Below are positions 8,014 through 16,519 of a DNA stretch of 64,000 nucleotides, piece after piece (position 1 is the stretch's first letter; each line of letters begins with the position of its first letter). A program made the position numbers and the translations under genes. The notes below the pieces were generated by a model that had not been told where the DNA came from, made no database searches, and saw nothing but the letters and a program-made list of their open reading frames with translations. This DNA comes from Bradyrhizobium sp. CCBAU 53340 (GTDB lineage: Bacteria; Pseudomonadota; Alphaproteobacteria; Rhizobiales; Xanthobacteraceae): positions 868,001 to 932,000 of the forward strand of contig NZ_CP030056.1 of NCBI RefSeq assembly GCF_015291645.1, given 5' to 3'.

Positions 8014-9276
8014 GCGGCGCGGCTCTCTTGGGTATGAATGGCCTTGAGCATGTGGCTCACCTCGCGGACCCGGGTCGACGGCACGAGGCTGAAGACATTG
8101 CGATAAAAATGCACCATGCGGCGCTGATAGCGTACCCCCCGTAGTAATCCGTAACGCTTTCGGCAAGACCTCGGCAGGCATCGGAAACCACCAACTGCAC
8201 GCCCTTGAGACCACGATCGACGAGATGCCGCAAAAACGATGACCAGCCGGACTTGCCTCCGTGGCACCTTCACAGATGCCGAGGATCCCCCGGAATCCCT
8301 CGGCATTGACGGCCGAGGCCATCAGCAGCGACACGTTGCGAACTTCACCGGCCCAGCTGCGCTTCATCACAATGCCATCGAGATAGAGATACGGATGCTC
8401 GTCCTCGATCCTGCGATTCCGCCATGCCTCGATCTTGGCATAGATCTTCTTGTTCAGGTTCGACACTGTGCTCGGGCTGACCCGGGTGCCCCACAGCGCC
8501 TCCGTGATGTCTTCGACCCGGCGAACTGAAATCCCGGCCAGATACATCTCGATCAGCGCCTCCTCAACCGAGCTCTCCCGCCTCTGGTAGCGCTCGATAG
8601 TCGCCGTCTCGAAGGTTTGCCGCCGTAGCTTCTGGCCTTCAAATTGACGTCGCCCGCCTTGGTTTGCAGCGTTCGTTCGTAGCTGCCCGCCCGCGTGTCC
8701 TGCTGGGCCTGGCTCCGCTCATAGCGTCCGACACCGCACAGCAGGTCCGCTTCGGCCTCCAGCATGGCATTCAGCGTCTCTTCTACCGTTCCGCGGACCA
8801 TCTCGCCCAGGTGATCGCGAATCCGGGCTTCATCTATCTGGATCACCTGACCCATGGCATTCCCATCGTTCATCCAAAGCTCCTTCATTCTAGAAGAAGC
8901 CGTCAGTGCTGAAAGAGCGAAAGATTCTGTACGCAACCTGCTCCTGCGGGTCCAGGGCAAGGCCACTGAGCGCGAACGACTGCAGGTGGAGACCGAGGAA
9001 ACGTTCGAATTCGCGTGCGCCGACGCTGACATCGAATACTGGACCAAAGGCACGGCTCCCGTCCTGCTGATCGTCGTGGCTCTGAAGACGCGGAAGGCCT
9101 ACTGCAAATCGCTGAAGGAGTGGTTTGCGGATCCGGAGCGCCGTAAGTCCCGCAGGTCGTCTTCGAGAAGGCGAACCTACCAACGCTAAGGGGTGTCCCA
9201 ATGGGGCGATCTGAGTACAATAGGACCTATGCTTGGTGGCAGGATTAAGCCGCCACACTAAAAGCGAGGACTACGC

Positions 9277-9987
9277 ATGCGCCCGAATTATCTTTTCGGA
9301 ATGAGGCAAGCCGCGAGGCAAGCAAAGGCACTCCAAATTCCCGAAATCGCCGCTATCGAGTTTGGCGTCGCTGGCGGTATGGGACTGCTGGAGATGGAAC
9401 AAGTCGCTGAGAGTCTTCAGGCTGAAACGGGAGTTCGCTTCCGACTCTACGGCTTCGATCTGGAAACTGGCTTGCCACCCTCTGACGATTACCGAGATCT
9501 GCCATACCTCTGGCGCGCCGGTTTTTTCAAAATGGATAGGGCTAAATTGGAGCGTCAATTAAAGCGCGCCACCCTGATAATCGGCAACGTCGGCGAGACG
9601 GTTCTGGCGTTTATCGAACGCTATTCGCCACCTGTTATCGGCTTTGTGTCTTTCGACCTCGACCTCTATACAAGTACTAAGCCGGCACTAAACCTTTTCA
9701 ACTCTGCTGCATCTCATTTTCTACCACGGACCTTCTGCTACTTTGACGATATCGTCGGTGATCTTGATGAAGTACACTGCGAATGGGTTGGGGAACTTCT
9801 GGCAATCCGGGAATTTAACGATGCTCACGCAGCGCGGAAAATCGCAAAGATAAACGGTCTGTCTTGGAAGTTTGGCGCACCAACGCAGTGGCATGACCAG
9901 ATCTTTGTGTTGCACCTGTTCGATCACCCCGCCTACAAGCAATACATCAATGAGCGGACGGACTGGCAACTGCCCCTACCAGAATAA
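9277..9987 (+). CDS. SAM-dependent methyltransferase-like protein
   Basis: A 236-residue soluble protein. A class I methyltransferase-like nucleotide site is visible as AIEFGVAGGMGLLEME (about 26-41), followed by an acidic end of the second strand, LYGFDLETGLP (about 58-68), and later VSFDLDLYTST and FCYFDDIVGD (about 143-170), which resemble the acidic motif of TylF-like sugar O-methyltransferases. The start has GCGAGGA upstream. It stands alone between the DUF4365 remnant and IS debris, and has intact coding in a neighbourhood of ruins. The substrate is unknown; modification of a saccharide or small metabolite is possible, as is a non-methyltransferase role. Confidence 0.6.
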   Translation: MRPNYLFGMRQAARQAKALQIPEIAAIEFGVAGGMGLLEMEQVAESLQAETGVRFRLYGFDLETGLPPSDDYRDLPYLWRAGFFKMDRAKLERQLKRATLIIGNVGETVLAFIERYSPPVIGFVSFDLDLYTSTKPALNLFNSAASHFLPRTFCYFDDIVGDLDEVHCEWVGELLAIREFNDAHAARKIAKINGLSWKFGAPTQWHDQIFVLHLFDHPAYKQYINERTDWQLPLPE

Positions 9988-9994
9988 GTTAGCT

Positions 9995-10172
9995 GGTCCC
10001 GGCCTTGCGGCAGATCTCCGCCACCGCAACCCCGTCACTGCCCTGCTTCAGGATGAGCGCCTTCTGGGCGTCCGAAAACTTCGAAGCCTTCATCGTCCTT
10101 CGCTCCTCCCAGCCAGGGAACCGGTGCGAAAAACTCTAGCCAAAAATGGTCCAGTTTGCCGGCCTCAGATCA
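9995..10172 (-). mobile_element. IS3-family end fragment with truncated orfA
   Basis: The plus-strand end GGCCTCAGATCA (to 10172) and the adjoining leader match the IS3 end at 914. An OrfA start is readable on the minus strand from about 10091 (MKASKFSDAQKALILKQGSD), continuing for about 34 codons before a stop. The rest of the element is missing. Confidence 0.65.
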
Positions 10173-10440
10173 GAAGATGGACGGGCAAGGTTCACGGAAG
10201 AGCAGGTTATCGCAGTGTTGAAGGAGCATGAGGCTGGAGCGACGACAGCAGGCCTGGCTCGCAAACACGGGTCTCCGAGGCGACGATCTACAATTGGAAG
10301 GCCAAGTTCGGCGGCATGGAAGTCTCCGAAGCCAAGCGGCTGAAGCGCTCGAGGAAGAGAACGCGAAGCTGAAGAAGCTGCTGGCCGAGCAGATGCTCGA
10401 TGCGGCGGCACTGCGCGAGCTTTTGTCAAAAAATGTATGG
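10173..10440 (+). pseudogene. Second IS3-family OrfA remnant, opposite orientation
   Basis: On the plus strand RFTEEQVIAVLKEHEAGATT and AGLARKHG are followed by a frameshift near 10280. The frame then continues as YNWKAKFGGMEVSEAKRL and LEEENAKLKKLLAEQMLDAA to LRELLSKN. This is the helix-turn-helix plus coiled coil of an IS3 OrfA of a different subgroup from the one at 568. No OrfB follows. It directly abuts the end of the other IS3 fragment, so the junction is a product of rearrangement. Confidence 0.65.
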
Positions 10441-10734
10441 TTCACCCCGTCCGTGTAAGGGTTCGTAACAACGAAAATGACACTTCCAGTTGCATAAATG
10501 TATCCGGCCTCTCGTGAGTGGACTGCTGTTGCAGCCAGGCCATGATGAGATCTGCGCACGCCGTTCCCAATAAATGGTTCGGGCACGAAGCCCGTTTTTT
10601 GCACAGGCCTTACGGCATGTTGATCCACTGTTTCGTCATCACTGTTCCCGAGCCATGCAATCGAAGCCAGCGTCAGGTGAAAGCAGGATCTCTGCGTTCG
10701 TAGAGAGCTCAAGACCACCCAGACAATGCGTGCG
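10441..10734. other. Unassigned spacer between IS remnants
   Basis: Short open frames occur on both strands but none looks like a real protein. The bases around 10575-10600 form a small hairpin (GGGCACGAAGCCC followed by T's). I see no recognisable gene. Confidence 0.3.
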
Positions 10735-10990
10735 GATTCCGAGATGATGGTGCGCACCGTACCGACTTGATGGCGCGCAGGGTTCCGAAATGATCGCGCC
10801 CAGCATTCCGAGCATTTTCCGCGCAGCATTCGGATTTGATCGCGCGCAGATTCGGATGGTGTGAGGCCCGATCGTTGGGCCAATTCTCCGGCTGGAAGCA
10901 GCTGGGAGGATTGGATGCCGACGAGGAGGGTTATCATGCGCCAGGTGCGCGAGATTGTGAGGCTGAGCCTTGCATCGGGAGGCGTCCGAC
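10735..10990 (+). mobile_element. IS21-family left end with the first codons of istA
   Basis: Several spaced repeats of a TTCCGA/TTCGGA-(G/A)-TGAT-type unit occur between 10735 and 10860, as in the multiple transposase-binding repeats of IS21 ends. They are followed by an istA-like start at 10936, MRQVREIVRLSLASGGV. The reading frame is then lost at the junction with Tn5-like IS4 sequence at about 10990. Confidence 0.6.
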
Positions 10991-10992
10991 GC

Positions 10993-12405
10993 GATGACCT
11001 GGTTTGATCGTGAAGCAGCGCTTTGCGAATTCCAGGACGCTGGACTTGGCGAGAGATTTACATGCTACTGAAGCAGATCGGTGGAGACATCGGCCAGAGC
11101 ATTCCGATGGTTTGCCAAGACTGGGCGAATACCAAGGCGGCCTATCGTTTCTTTTCCAATGAACGAGTAAGCGAGGCCGACATTCTGTCTGGTCTCTTTA
11201 AATCGACGCGGGAACGTATCGCGGCTGCGAAAGGTCCTGTTCTTGTCCCGCATGATACGACCGAGTTCACCTATCAAAGAGAGCGCCCGGATCTGATCGG
11301 GATGATTAAGCGCATCCCCAAAAGCAACTCCCGAAGATTGGACGGAAAACCCAAACGTACACGACATGCGGAATATTGATGCATTCGAGCTTTGCGGTGA
11401 CCCTCGAGGGGCTTCCACTGGGGCTCAGCGCCGTGAAGTTCTGGACCGAAAGAAGTTCAGAGGGGGCGCCGCGCTCAGGCGCGAGGTCAACCTGACACGG
11501 ATCCCCATTGAAACCAAGGAGAGCATTCGGTGGCTGGAGAACCTCAAACAATCCACGGAGCTTTTCGAGAAGCCACGCAGTGCATCCATATCGGTGATCG
11601 TGAGGCCGATATTTATGACTTGTTGTGCGCCGCCCAAGAGGTTGGAACGCATTTCTTGGTAAGGACCTTTGTCAATCGCCTGGCAGGCGATGGCGATCAT
11701 ACCGTTGCAACGATAATGGACGAGGTCGTGGTCAAAGGCCTCCACCGGATCGAAGTCCAGGATAGCAAGGGCAATCCAGACCAGTCTGTTCTTGAAATCC
11801 GGTATCGTAAAATCGGTACTTTGCTACCGATCGGCAAGCAGTCGCGGTATCCAACTTTGACTATGACAGTGATCCACGCTGATGAAAGAGGAGCGCCAAA
11901 GAACAGAAAGAAGATTGAATGGAAACTCCTGACCGATCTTCCAGTGCAATCGGCGCAGGGCTGCGATCGAGAAACTCGAATGGTATTCCCTGCGATGGAA
12001 GATCGAGGTCTTCCACAAGATACTCAAATCCGGCTGTAGGGCAGAGGAGGACTCGCAACTGCGGACTGCTCAGCGATTGACGAATCTGATCTCGGTATTC
12101 TGCATTGTGAGCTGGCGCATTTTTTGGATGACGATGCTTAATCGTTCAGCGCCAAATGCCTCACCGGATTTGTGCTGACCAAGGCTGAAAGCCAATTGCT
12201 TGATCGGCTCGTCGAAGACAAGAATCCAGTCGACACACAACGAAAGACATTGTCGCATTATCTTATCAAGATCGCCAGGCTCGGCGGCTATCTCGCCCGC
12301 GCCAACGATCCGCCACCAGGGAATCTGATCATATGGCGCGGATTATCGCGATTCATCGATATCGCAACGGGAGCGAAACTCTGACTCAAAAAATGTGGGT
12401 AATCG
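10993..12405 (+). pseudogene. Tn5-like IS4-family transposase, frameshifted, with right terminal repeat
   Basis: Starts inside the DNA-binding domain (MTWFDREAALCEFQDAGLG). It continues with LLKQIGGDIGQSIPM, WANTKAAYRFFSNERVSEAD and LVPHDTTEFTYQRERPDLIG. A frame change near 11340 leads to SGMRNIDAF-like sequence, and from 11530 to about 12039 the catalytic region is readable (IHIGDREADIYDLL with the second Asp; FLVRTFVNRLAGDG). The C-terminal part (11990-12380) needs further frame changes. The right terminal repeat TCAAAAAATGTGGGTAATCG is at 12386-12405. The left end is absent and has been replaced by IS21 sequence. Clearly inactive. Confidence 0.8.
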
Positions 12406-12575
12406 CAAGCATCACCGGACGGATACCATCAAGCTTGGCCCACGGCGAGTTCGGGCGCCTTTCGGCCGAGGGCAGGCTGCTCGTCAGCCGCGCCAAACGC
12501 AGCATTGCCGCTAGCGCGCAGAACGCGCCGGTCGCGATGAAAAAGAGCGGCCCTCGCAGGACTCTGGATACTGCA
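12406..12575 (-). pseudogene. C-terminal remnant of a membrane protein (possibly MFS)
   Basis: The minus strand reads VLRGPLFFIATGAFCALAAM followed by a charged tail ending next to the IS4-like repeat. One hydrophobic helix and a basic-to-acidic tail resemble the end of a major facilitator transporter. It lies just downstream of the LacI-type gene in the same orientation and may once have been a partner transporter gene, cut off by the IS. Confidence 0.3.
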
Positions 12576-12580
12576 CAGTC

Positions 12581-13543
12581 TTAGATGTTGTATTTCGTGT
12601 GGACGGTAAACGATACTATCCCGGCCTCGGGCGCGTGAGCCGTTAGGCCGAAGCGGGCTAAGAGAAGAGCTACCGACCTCGATGCTTGTTCTTCCGGGTT
12701 CTGATCAATCGCCAGAGCAACGACGCCGGTCTTCATCATCTGTCTGACCTCGTCGCTAAGGTCGTGCGCGATCACGATTGGTGCTCTGGCCAACCACGGT
12801 GCCACTGTGTGGGCAAGCCCATTTTTTGATCCCGCGACGTAGATACCGCTGACAGCATCCTCGGACATTCCTTTAGGGCACTCATCGCTCTCCATTATCT
12901 CGACGTGTATCGGAGAAGAAAGTTCTGCCTTCACACCGTCTCGAAATCCACTAATCCTAGAGGCCTCCGCTCGGTATTTCAGATCGGAGCAGACCGCTAA
13001 GTAGATTCCCCGATTGACCATCCGGGACATGAAGAATGCCGCAGCTCGTCCGGCTCCGTAGTGGTCAATCCCGACGTAGGCCAACCGTGGTGTCGTCGGC
13101 AGGTCTGATCCGAGAGTAATGACAGGGGTCCCCGATGAGGTCACCGAGGCAATCGCATCTATCATTTGATCTGTCTCGGGTCCGTACACTATCACCGCGT
13201 CTGCCTTGGCCGCGCGAATCAGACCCGGGACCGCTTCCGCATGCCGCTCCTCGAATAGGACGCGTTCGATCACAAGGGATTTTGTAGTTTGCGCGATTTG
13301 GCTTTCAAACGCTCGGGCAAGCCGCAACAGAAGGGGCGTCCTTTGCGAAGGCATTATTACCTTGACTCGAAAGAGCCGACGATGGGGCGATGGAAGAGTC
13401 CGACTGATCCCCAGCTGACGAGCAGCTTCGATGACTTTCAGCGCCGTCTTCGGGGATACATTAGCTCGTTCATTGAGGACGCGATCGACCGTTGCAATTC
13501 CGACGCCAGCGAGCTTGGCTACCTCGTTCAGCCCAGGTTTCAT
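12581..13543 (-). CDS. LacI-family transcriptional regulator
   Basis: A 320-residue LacI/PurR-type repressor. The N-terminal helix-turn-helix and hinge read LNEVAKLAGVGIATVDRVLN (about 5-24). A periplasmic-binding-protein-like sensor domain covers about 60-320 (AVIVYGPETDQMIDAIASVT, LAYVGIDHYGAGRAAAFFMS). The sensor resembles those of sugar-binding LacI proteins. The gene is divergent from the ferredoxin reductase gene at 13647, with a 103-bp gap that holds a clear palindrome at 13573-13601. It is therefore a good candidate to control the moc-like genes and the ribose-type transporter of this region in response to a sugar or inositol-type ligand. Confidence 0.9.
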   Translation of the reverse strand: MKPGLNEVAKLAGVGIATVDRVLNERANVSPKTALKVIEAARQLGISRTLPSPHRRLFRVKVIMPSQRTPLLLRLARAFESQIAQTTKSLVIERVLFEERHAEAVPGLIRAAKADAVIVYGPETDQMIDAIASVTSSGTPVITLGSDLPTTPRLAYVGIDHYGAGRAAAFFMSRMVNRGIYLAVCSDLKYRAEASRISGFRDGVKAELSSPIHVEIMESDECPKGMSEDAVSGIYVAGSKNGLAHTVAPWLARAPIVIAHDLSDEVRQMMKTGVVALAIDQNPEEQASRSVALLLARFGLTAHAPEAGIVSFTVHTKYNI

Positions 13544-13572
13544 TCGCTTCGGCTTTCGTTTTGCGGTATGTT

Positions 13573-13601
13573 TGTTGACGATAGCCCATCGCAGGTCAAC
13601 A
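13573..13601. promoter_or_regulatory. Palindromic operator candidate between the LacI gene and the reductase gene
   Basis: TGTTGAC (13573-13579) and GTCAACA (13595-13601) form a perfect 7-bp inverted repeat around a 15-bp centre, and the centre itself contains CGAT-N5-ATCG. It lies 30 bp before the LacI gene start and 45 bp before the reductase start, a natural position for auto- and cross-repression. Confidence 0.55.
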
Positions 13602-13646
13602 CCGCACTTCGCACCAAGATGTCATGGATGCACAGGATTATAACTG

Positions 13647-14882
13647 ATGACTGAGCGATGCAGAATAGTCATCGTTGGAGGGGGGCACGCCGGCGGCAGA
13701 TTGGCGCAACTCTTGTCTCGCGGCCCCGATCGCGTCCACGTGACCCTCGTCGGGGCCGAGCCTATCTATCCCTACGAACGACCTCCGCTATCTAAAGGAG
13801 TTCTCCTGGGCACCAGCGGGCTCGATGACTGCGTGTTGTGGAAGCCTAACGACCCAGTTTGGGAGCGTGTAGAGACCCATCTCGGCGTCGCCGTTGAAGA
13901 TGTTGATCGCGTCCGGAAAAACATCCGACTTAGCGACGGTAAAGTGATTAGATACGATCGATTGGTTCTCGCTACCGGCTCTCGAGTTCGCGGGTTTCCG
14001 GTGCAAGGAAGTCAGCTCCGCGGCGTCTTTAGCCTTCGAAGTTACGCCGATGCTCAAACCGTTTCTAAGTACTTCCTGGCATCAAACCGAGTGGCCGTCG
14101 TTGGTGGCGGATTTATCGGCCTCGAAGTCGCGGCGGCCGCCGCACAGCGCGGCATCCAGCCACGAGTGATCGAAGCTTCCGACCGACTGCTTTCTCGCTT
14201 GGTGCCGCGACTGGTAGCAGATCGCCTTGCCGAGACGCACCTCCACGCTGGTGTGCAATTGACGTACGGGGCCATGGTCGAGAGGTTCGTTTCCAATGGC
14301 CATGGTAGCCTAAAGCGCGCTGTTCTCAGCAATGGAGATGCTGTTGACTGCAGTGTCGCCGTCGTTGCCGTTGGTGTTGAACCTGAGATATCCCTTGCGA
14401 TTGGCGCCGGCTTGGAGATCGACATTGGTGTAATAACTAACGAGCAGCTGCGTACCTCTGATCCCAACATATTCGCCTGTGGCGACATTGCCGCCTTCTG
14501 GCATCCACTTTACCAACGGCATATACGTTTGGAGTCGTGGCAAAACGCGGAGGATCACGCAAGAATCCTAGCCGCCGTACTGCTGGGCGAAGAAGTTACG
14601 GCGCCGTCAGTCCCATTCTTTTGGTCTGACCAGTACGACCTCTCCCTTCAAATAATGGGGTTACCTCATCTCGGTACGTCGACAAGGCGAAAACCGACAG
14701 CGTCTGGAAGCGCGATCTTGCTTCACTGCGACGCACTTGAACGACTCGTCGGCGCGACCGCCATCGGACCCACGGCGCTCATCGGGCGAGAGCTGAGAAA
14801 AATGCGTCAGCTGATTGCTTCACGCGCTATCTGCAACTCTGTCACGCTTGACGGAGCCGAGTTAGAGGTCGTTGCGGGTTAA
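13647..14882 (+). CDS. FAD-dependent ferredoxin reductase (MocF-like), copy 1
   Basis: A 411-residue pyridine nucleotide-disulfide oxidoreductase of the ferredoxin-NAD(+) reductase type. The FAD-binding GxGxxG is IVIVGGGHAGGRLAQ (about 7-21); YPYERPPLSKGVL (about 46-58) is typical of oxygenase-coupled reductases. The NAD site reads VAVVGGGFIGLEVAAA (about 150-165), and the second FAD motif is NIFACGDIAAFWHP. No redox-active CxxxxC pair is present, as expected for this class. It probably passes electrons from NAD(P)H to a Rieske ferredoxin (14879-15235 or 58878-59198) for the hydroxylase at 19816. Its 3' end overlaps the convergent ferredoxin gene by 4 bp. In rhizopine catabolism MocF has this role. 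Confidence 0.85.
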   Translation: MTERCRIVIVGGGHAGGRLAQLLSRGPDRVHVTLVGAEPIYPYERPPLSKGVLLGTSGLDDCVLWKPNDPVWERVETHLGVAVEDVDRVRKNIRLSDGKVIRYDRLVLATGSRVRGFPVQGSQLRGVFSLRSYADAQTVSKYFLASNRVAVVGGGFIGLEVAAAAAQRGIQPRVIEASDRLLSRLVPRLVADRLAETHLHAGVQLTYGAMVERFVSNGHGSLKRAVLSNGDAVDCSVAVVAVGVEPEISLAIGAGLEIDIGVITNEQLRTSDPNIFACGDIAAFWHPLYQRHIRLESWQNAEDHARILAAVLLGEEVTAPSVPFFWSDQYDLSLQIMGLPHLGTSTRRKPTASGSAILLHCDALERLVGATAIGPTALIGRELRKMRQLIASRAICNSVTLDGAELEVVAG

Positions 14883-15235
14883 GCCCGTCGAGGTACCAAA
14901 ACGGTGACCGCTCCATCCTCGATTCTCACCTCGTACGTGCGCAGGTTTATGCATACCGGAGCGCCAAGTGCCTTTCCCGTCATATAGCTGAACCGTCCAG
15001 AGTGACGGGGGCACTCCACCGTGTGGCCCTCAACATAACCATCGGACAGGTGGGCGTGTTCATGAGTGCAAATATCGTCTGTTACGAAGATTTCGCCCTT
15101 CGGGGAGCGAAATATTGCGTATGAATGCCCGTCAAACTCCCAGCGACGAACGTCTTGAAGCCGAATATCCTCTACCTTGCACGCAAACACCCATGTACGA
15201 GCGGTGTCGTCAACCATCTTCAAATCTAGGCTCAT
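14879..15235 (-). CDS. Rieske [2Fe-2S] ferredoxin (MocE-like), copy 1
   Basis: A soluble Rieske protein of about 118 residues when started at 15235, where GGGAAGAG precedes the ATG; a longer upstream in-frame start exists at 15331 but lacks similarity and a good ribosome site. The cluster ligands are CTH (Cys56, His58) and CPRH (Cys75, His78) in DICTHEHAHLSDG and ECPRHSGRFSY. No membrane anchor is present, so it resembles an electron carrier rather than an oxygenase subunit. It would link the FAD reductases on either side to the membrane hydroxylase. The copy in operon 2 is at 58878-59198. Confidence 0.85.
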   Translation of the reverse strand: MSLDLKMVDDTARTWVFACKVEDIRLQDVRRWEFDGHSYAIFRSPKGEIFVTDDICTHEHAHLSDGYVEGHTVECPRHSGRFSYMTGKALGAPVCINLRTYEVRIEDGAVTVLVPRRA

Positions 15236-15660
15236 GTTGAACTTCTCTTCCCTCTTTAGAATATGCTGAACGTCTGGCGCCATCACTTTTGCACCTGACA
15301 TCGAACCCTTCGTCGATCGATCCGGCGGCAAAGTCGGGCTATCATTAGGTCGACTTCTAGTTCTCCCGCGTACCCGTCGACCTCATTGCACCTTTGGATC
15401 TTCTCAATAGACCATGTATGCATGCGCCGCTTCCGGCCGGGCCCCCCAAACCGATGTCGACCAAGATCCCAGCGCTCTCATAGCTCAAATCAACAGAAAG
15501 AGGCCATCTGGATCAGCACACGAAGCGTGTATCGACGATACAACAAATCGCGATCGCCTTGATCTGGACACCTACATCTGCAGTCTACAGTTTGCAGTCT
15601 TCAGCAGCGGAGCAGTAGTGGGCTGTAACGTTTCCTGAGTTCAAGCGCTGTCGTTGTGCT
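15236..15660. other. Gene-free stretch
   Basis: I see no supported gene. It contains the region upstream of the Rieske gene and, from 15340 on, sequence without coding character. The start of the Rieske transcript presumably lies here. Confidence 0.4.
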
Positions 15661-16512
15661 CTACGCGTTGTCTTCCAGGTGGGCTCCAGACTTGTCCCAA
15701 GCCTTCCTGACGCATTCTCGAAGCATCAGGGCTTCGCTCCAGCGATCCGTTGTATCTTCACCATCTCGACCGGTTATCGCGTACGGCCGCGGCCCCAACT
15801 CGCAAGTAAACGCCAATGCCTCTCCGTCCGCCGCGCGCCGGCGCCAACTCCGAAAGCCGTAGCCCCACCACTCTAAGAACTGGTCGAGCCACATTTGGTG
15901 CTGCGGGAAGCTAATCTCGATTTGTATTTGCTCGCGGCTTGCTACCCTACCGTGGAACGCCCAACACCTATCCAAAACTTGATGGATGTGGCTGTTATTC
16001 TCCTCGGTAATTGGCCATGAGAACTCGCGCCCAACAACGAAGTGCGAAATATCCCCCAGCAGCTTGAGATCGGGGATTCGTTCAAGTAGATCGAGTGTAA
16101 AGAACAGGTCGGTCGTCATCCGGTCGCGATGTGTCTCTATATAGACGGGAAAATCGACCTCCTCGGCAAGCCGCAGCCATCCTTCTAAAAGCGGGATGCA
16201 ATCATCCAAGCGACGTGGCCGTACATCTGGTTGAATCTCAAGATGATGAAGACCGAATTCCGTTGCATTTTCGAGCACTGGCTTGAGCTCATCGATGGTC
16301 TTCGGAAAACACTGGCCTTCGGCTGTCAACCCGTTCGCCTTCAACAGGCCATGCAGCTCGCGTACGTACTCCCGGCTCCGCCAATCTGCGCTAACGCCGT
16401 CATAGCCGGCATCTTTGATCATTCGGATGTTTTCCTCAAGCCCGCGTTCTGGCTCCGTCGCGCTTCGCAATTCCATGGCCCAAAGCGACTGAAAGAACAG
16501 GATGGTGTTCAT
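15661..16512 (-). CDS. TIM-barrel sugar isomerase-like protein (AP endonuclease family 2 fold; MocC/IolE-like group), copy 1
   Basis: About 283 residues when started at MNTILFFQSLWAMELR (16512). Sequence features fit a xylose isomerase-like TIM barrel: repeated strand ends with acidic residues (DGVSADW, HLEIQPDVRPRR, VYIETHRDRMTTD, LLGDISHFVVGREF), and likely metal ligands Glu and His in IETHRD, Asp in GDISHF and Glu in CELGPRPYAI. Such proteins isomerise, epimerise or dehydrate sugars and inositols; MocC of the rhizopine pathway belongs to this fold. It lies just downstream of the second reductase gene and is nearly certainly co-transcribed with it. The closest paralogue in the window is 57985-58860. 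The reaction itself cannot be read from the sequence. Confidence 0.75.
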   Translation of the reverse strand: MNTILFFQSLWAMELRSATEPERGLEENIRMIKDAGYDGVSADWRSREYVRELHGLLKANGLTAEGQCFPKTIDELKPVLENATEFGLHHLEIQPDVRPRRLDDCIPLLEGWLRLAEEVDFPVYIETHRDRMTTDLFFTLDLLERIPDLKLLGDISHFVVGREFSWPITEENNSHIHQVLDRCWAFHGRVASREQIQIEISFPQHQMWLDQFLEWWGYGFRSWRRRAADGEALAFTCELGPRPYAITGRDGEDTTDRWSEALMLRECVRKAWDKSGAHLEDNA

Positions 16513-16519
16513 GTAGTGT

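Larger units (their letters stand above)
6272..8873 (-). pseudogene. IS256-family (mutator-type) transposase, broken in two and frameshifted
   Basis: The N-terminal part runs from about 8873 leftwards and includes MGQVIQIDEARIRDHLGEMV and EEALIEMYLAGISVRRVEDI, then the DDE-region stretches YLDGIVMKRSWAGEVRNVSL and MVHFYRNVFSLVPSTRVRE, stopping after the ESRAA stretch near 8013. The C-terminal part resumes near 6475 with NNPLERIMKEIRRRTRVIGA and FPDGQSCLNLAVARLRHIAG and ends at 6272. About 45 residues between the parts are missing, so the IS110 insertion was accompanied by a small deletion. There is at least one additional frameshift near 8550 in the N-terminal half. It is certainly inactive. 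Confidence 0.85.
6247..8934 (-). mobile_element. IS256-family element interrupted by an IS110-family element
   Basis: The ends are an imperfect inverted repeat: GTGTCCAGTATCTTTCGC at 6247-6264 and the complement of GCGTACAGAATCTTTCGC at 8917-8934. The transposase is on the minus strand, starting near 8873 and ending at 6272. IS110-family DNA occupies roughly 6475-8013 inside it. The element sits in the middle of the DUF4365 gene. Confidence 0.8.
6081..9189 (+). pseudogene. DUF4365-type protein gene split by a nested IS insertion
   Basis: The first part (6081-6246) encodes MKKVVKSDVIGQQGMSLIEG through FMFYPTGGVEAEIDGFIELR to DAETGEVA. The second part (about 8936-9189) continues with NLLLRVQGKATERERLQ, then FACADADIEYWTKGTAPVLL and the end of the domain (KEWFADPERRKSR). 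Joined, they read as one DUF4365-type protein of about 140 residues. About 2.7 kb of IS256-family DNA lies exactly between the halves. The flanking GCAACTGG on the left and GCAACCTG on the right look like an 8-bp target duplication with slight decay. The function of DUF4365 proteins is not established; some lie near restriction or defence genes. This copy cannot be expressed whole. Confidence 0.7.

Noticed and set aside
10170..10937. 255-codon minus-strand frame between IS remnants
   Set aside because: It crosses three different IS fragments (two IS3, one IS21) and so cannot be one ancestral gene.
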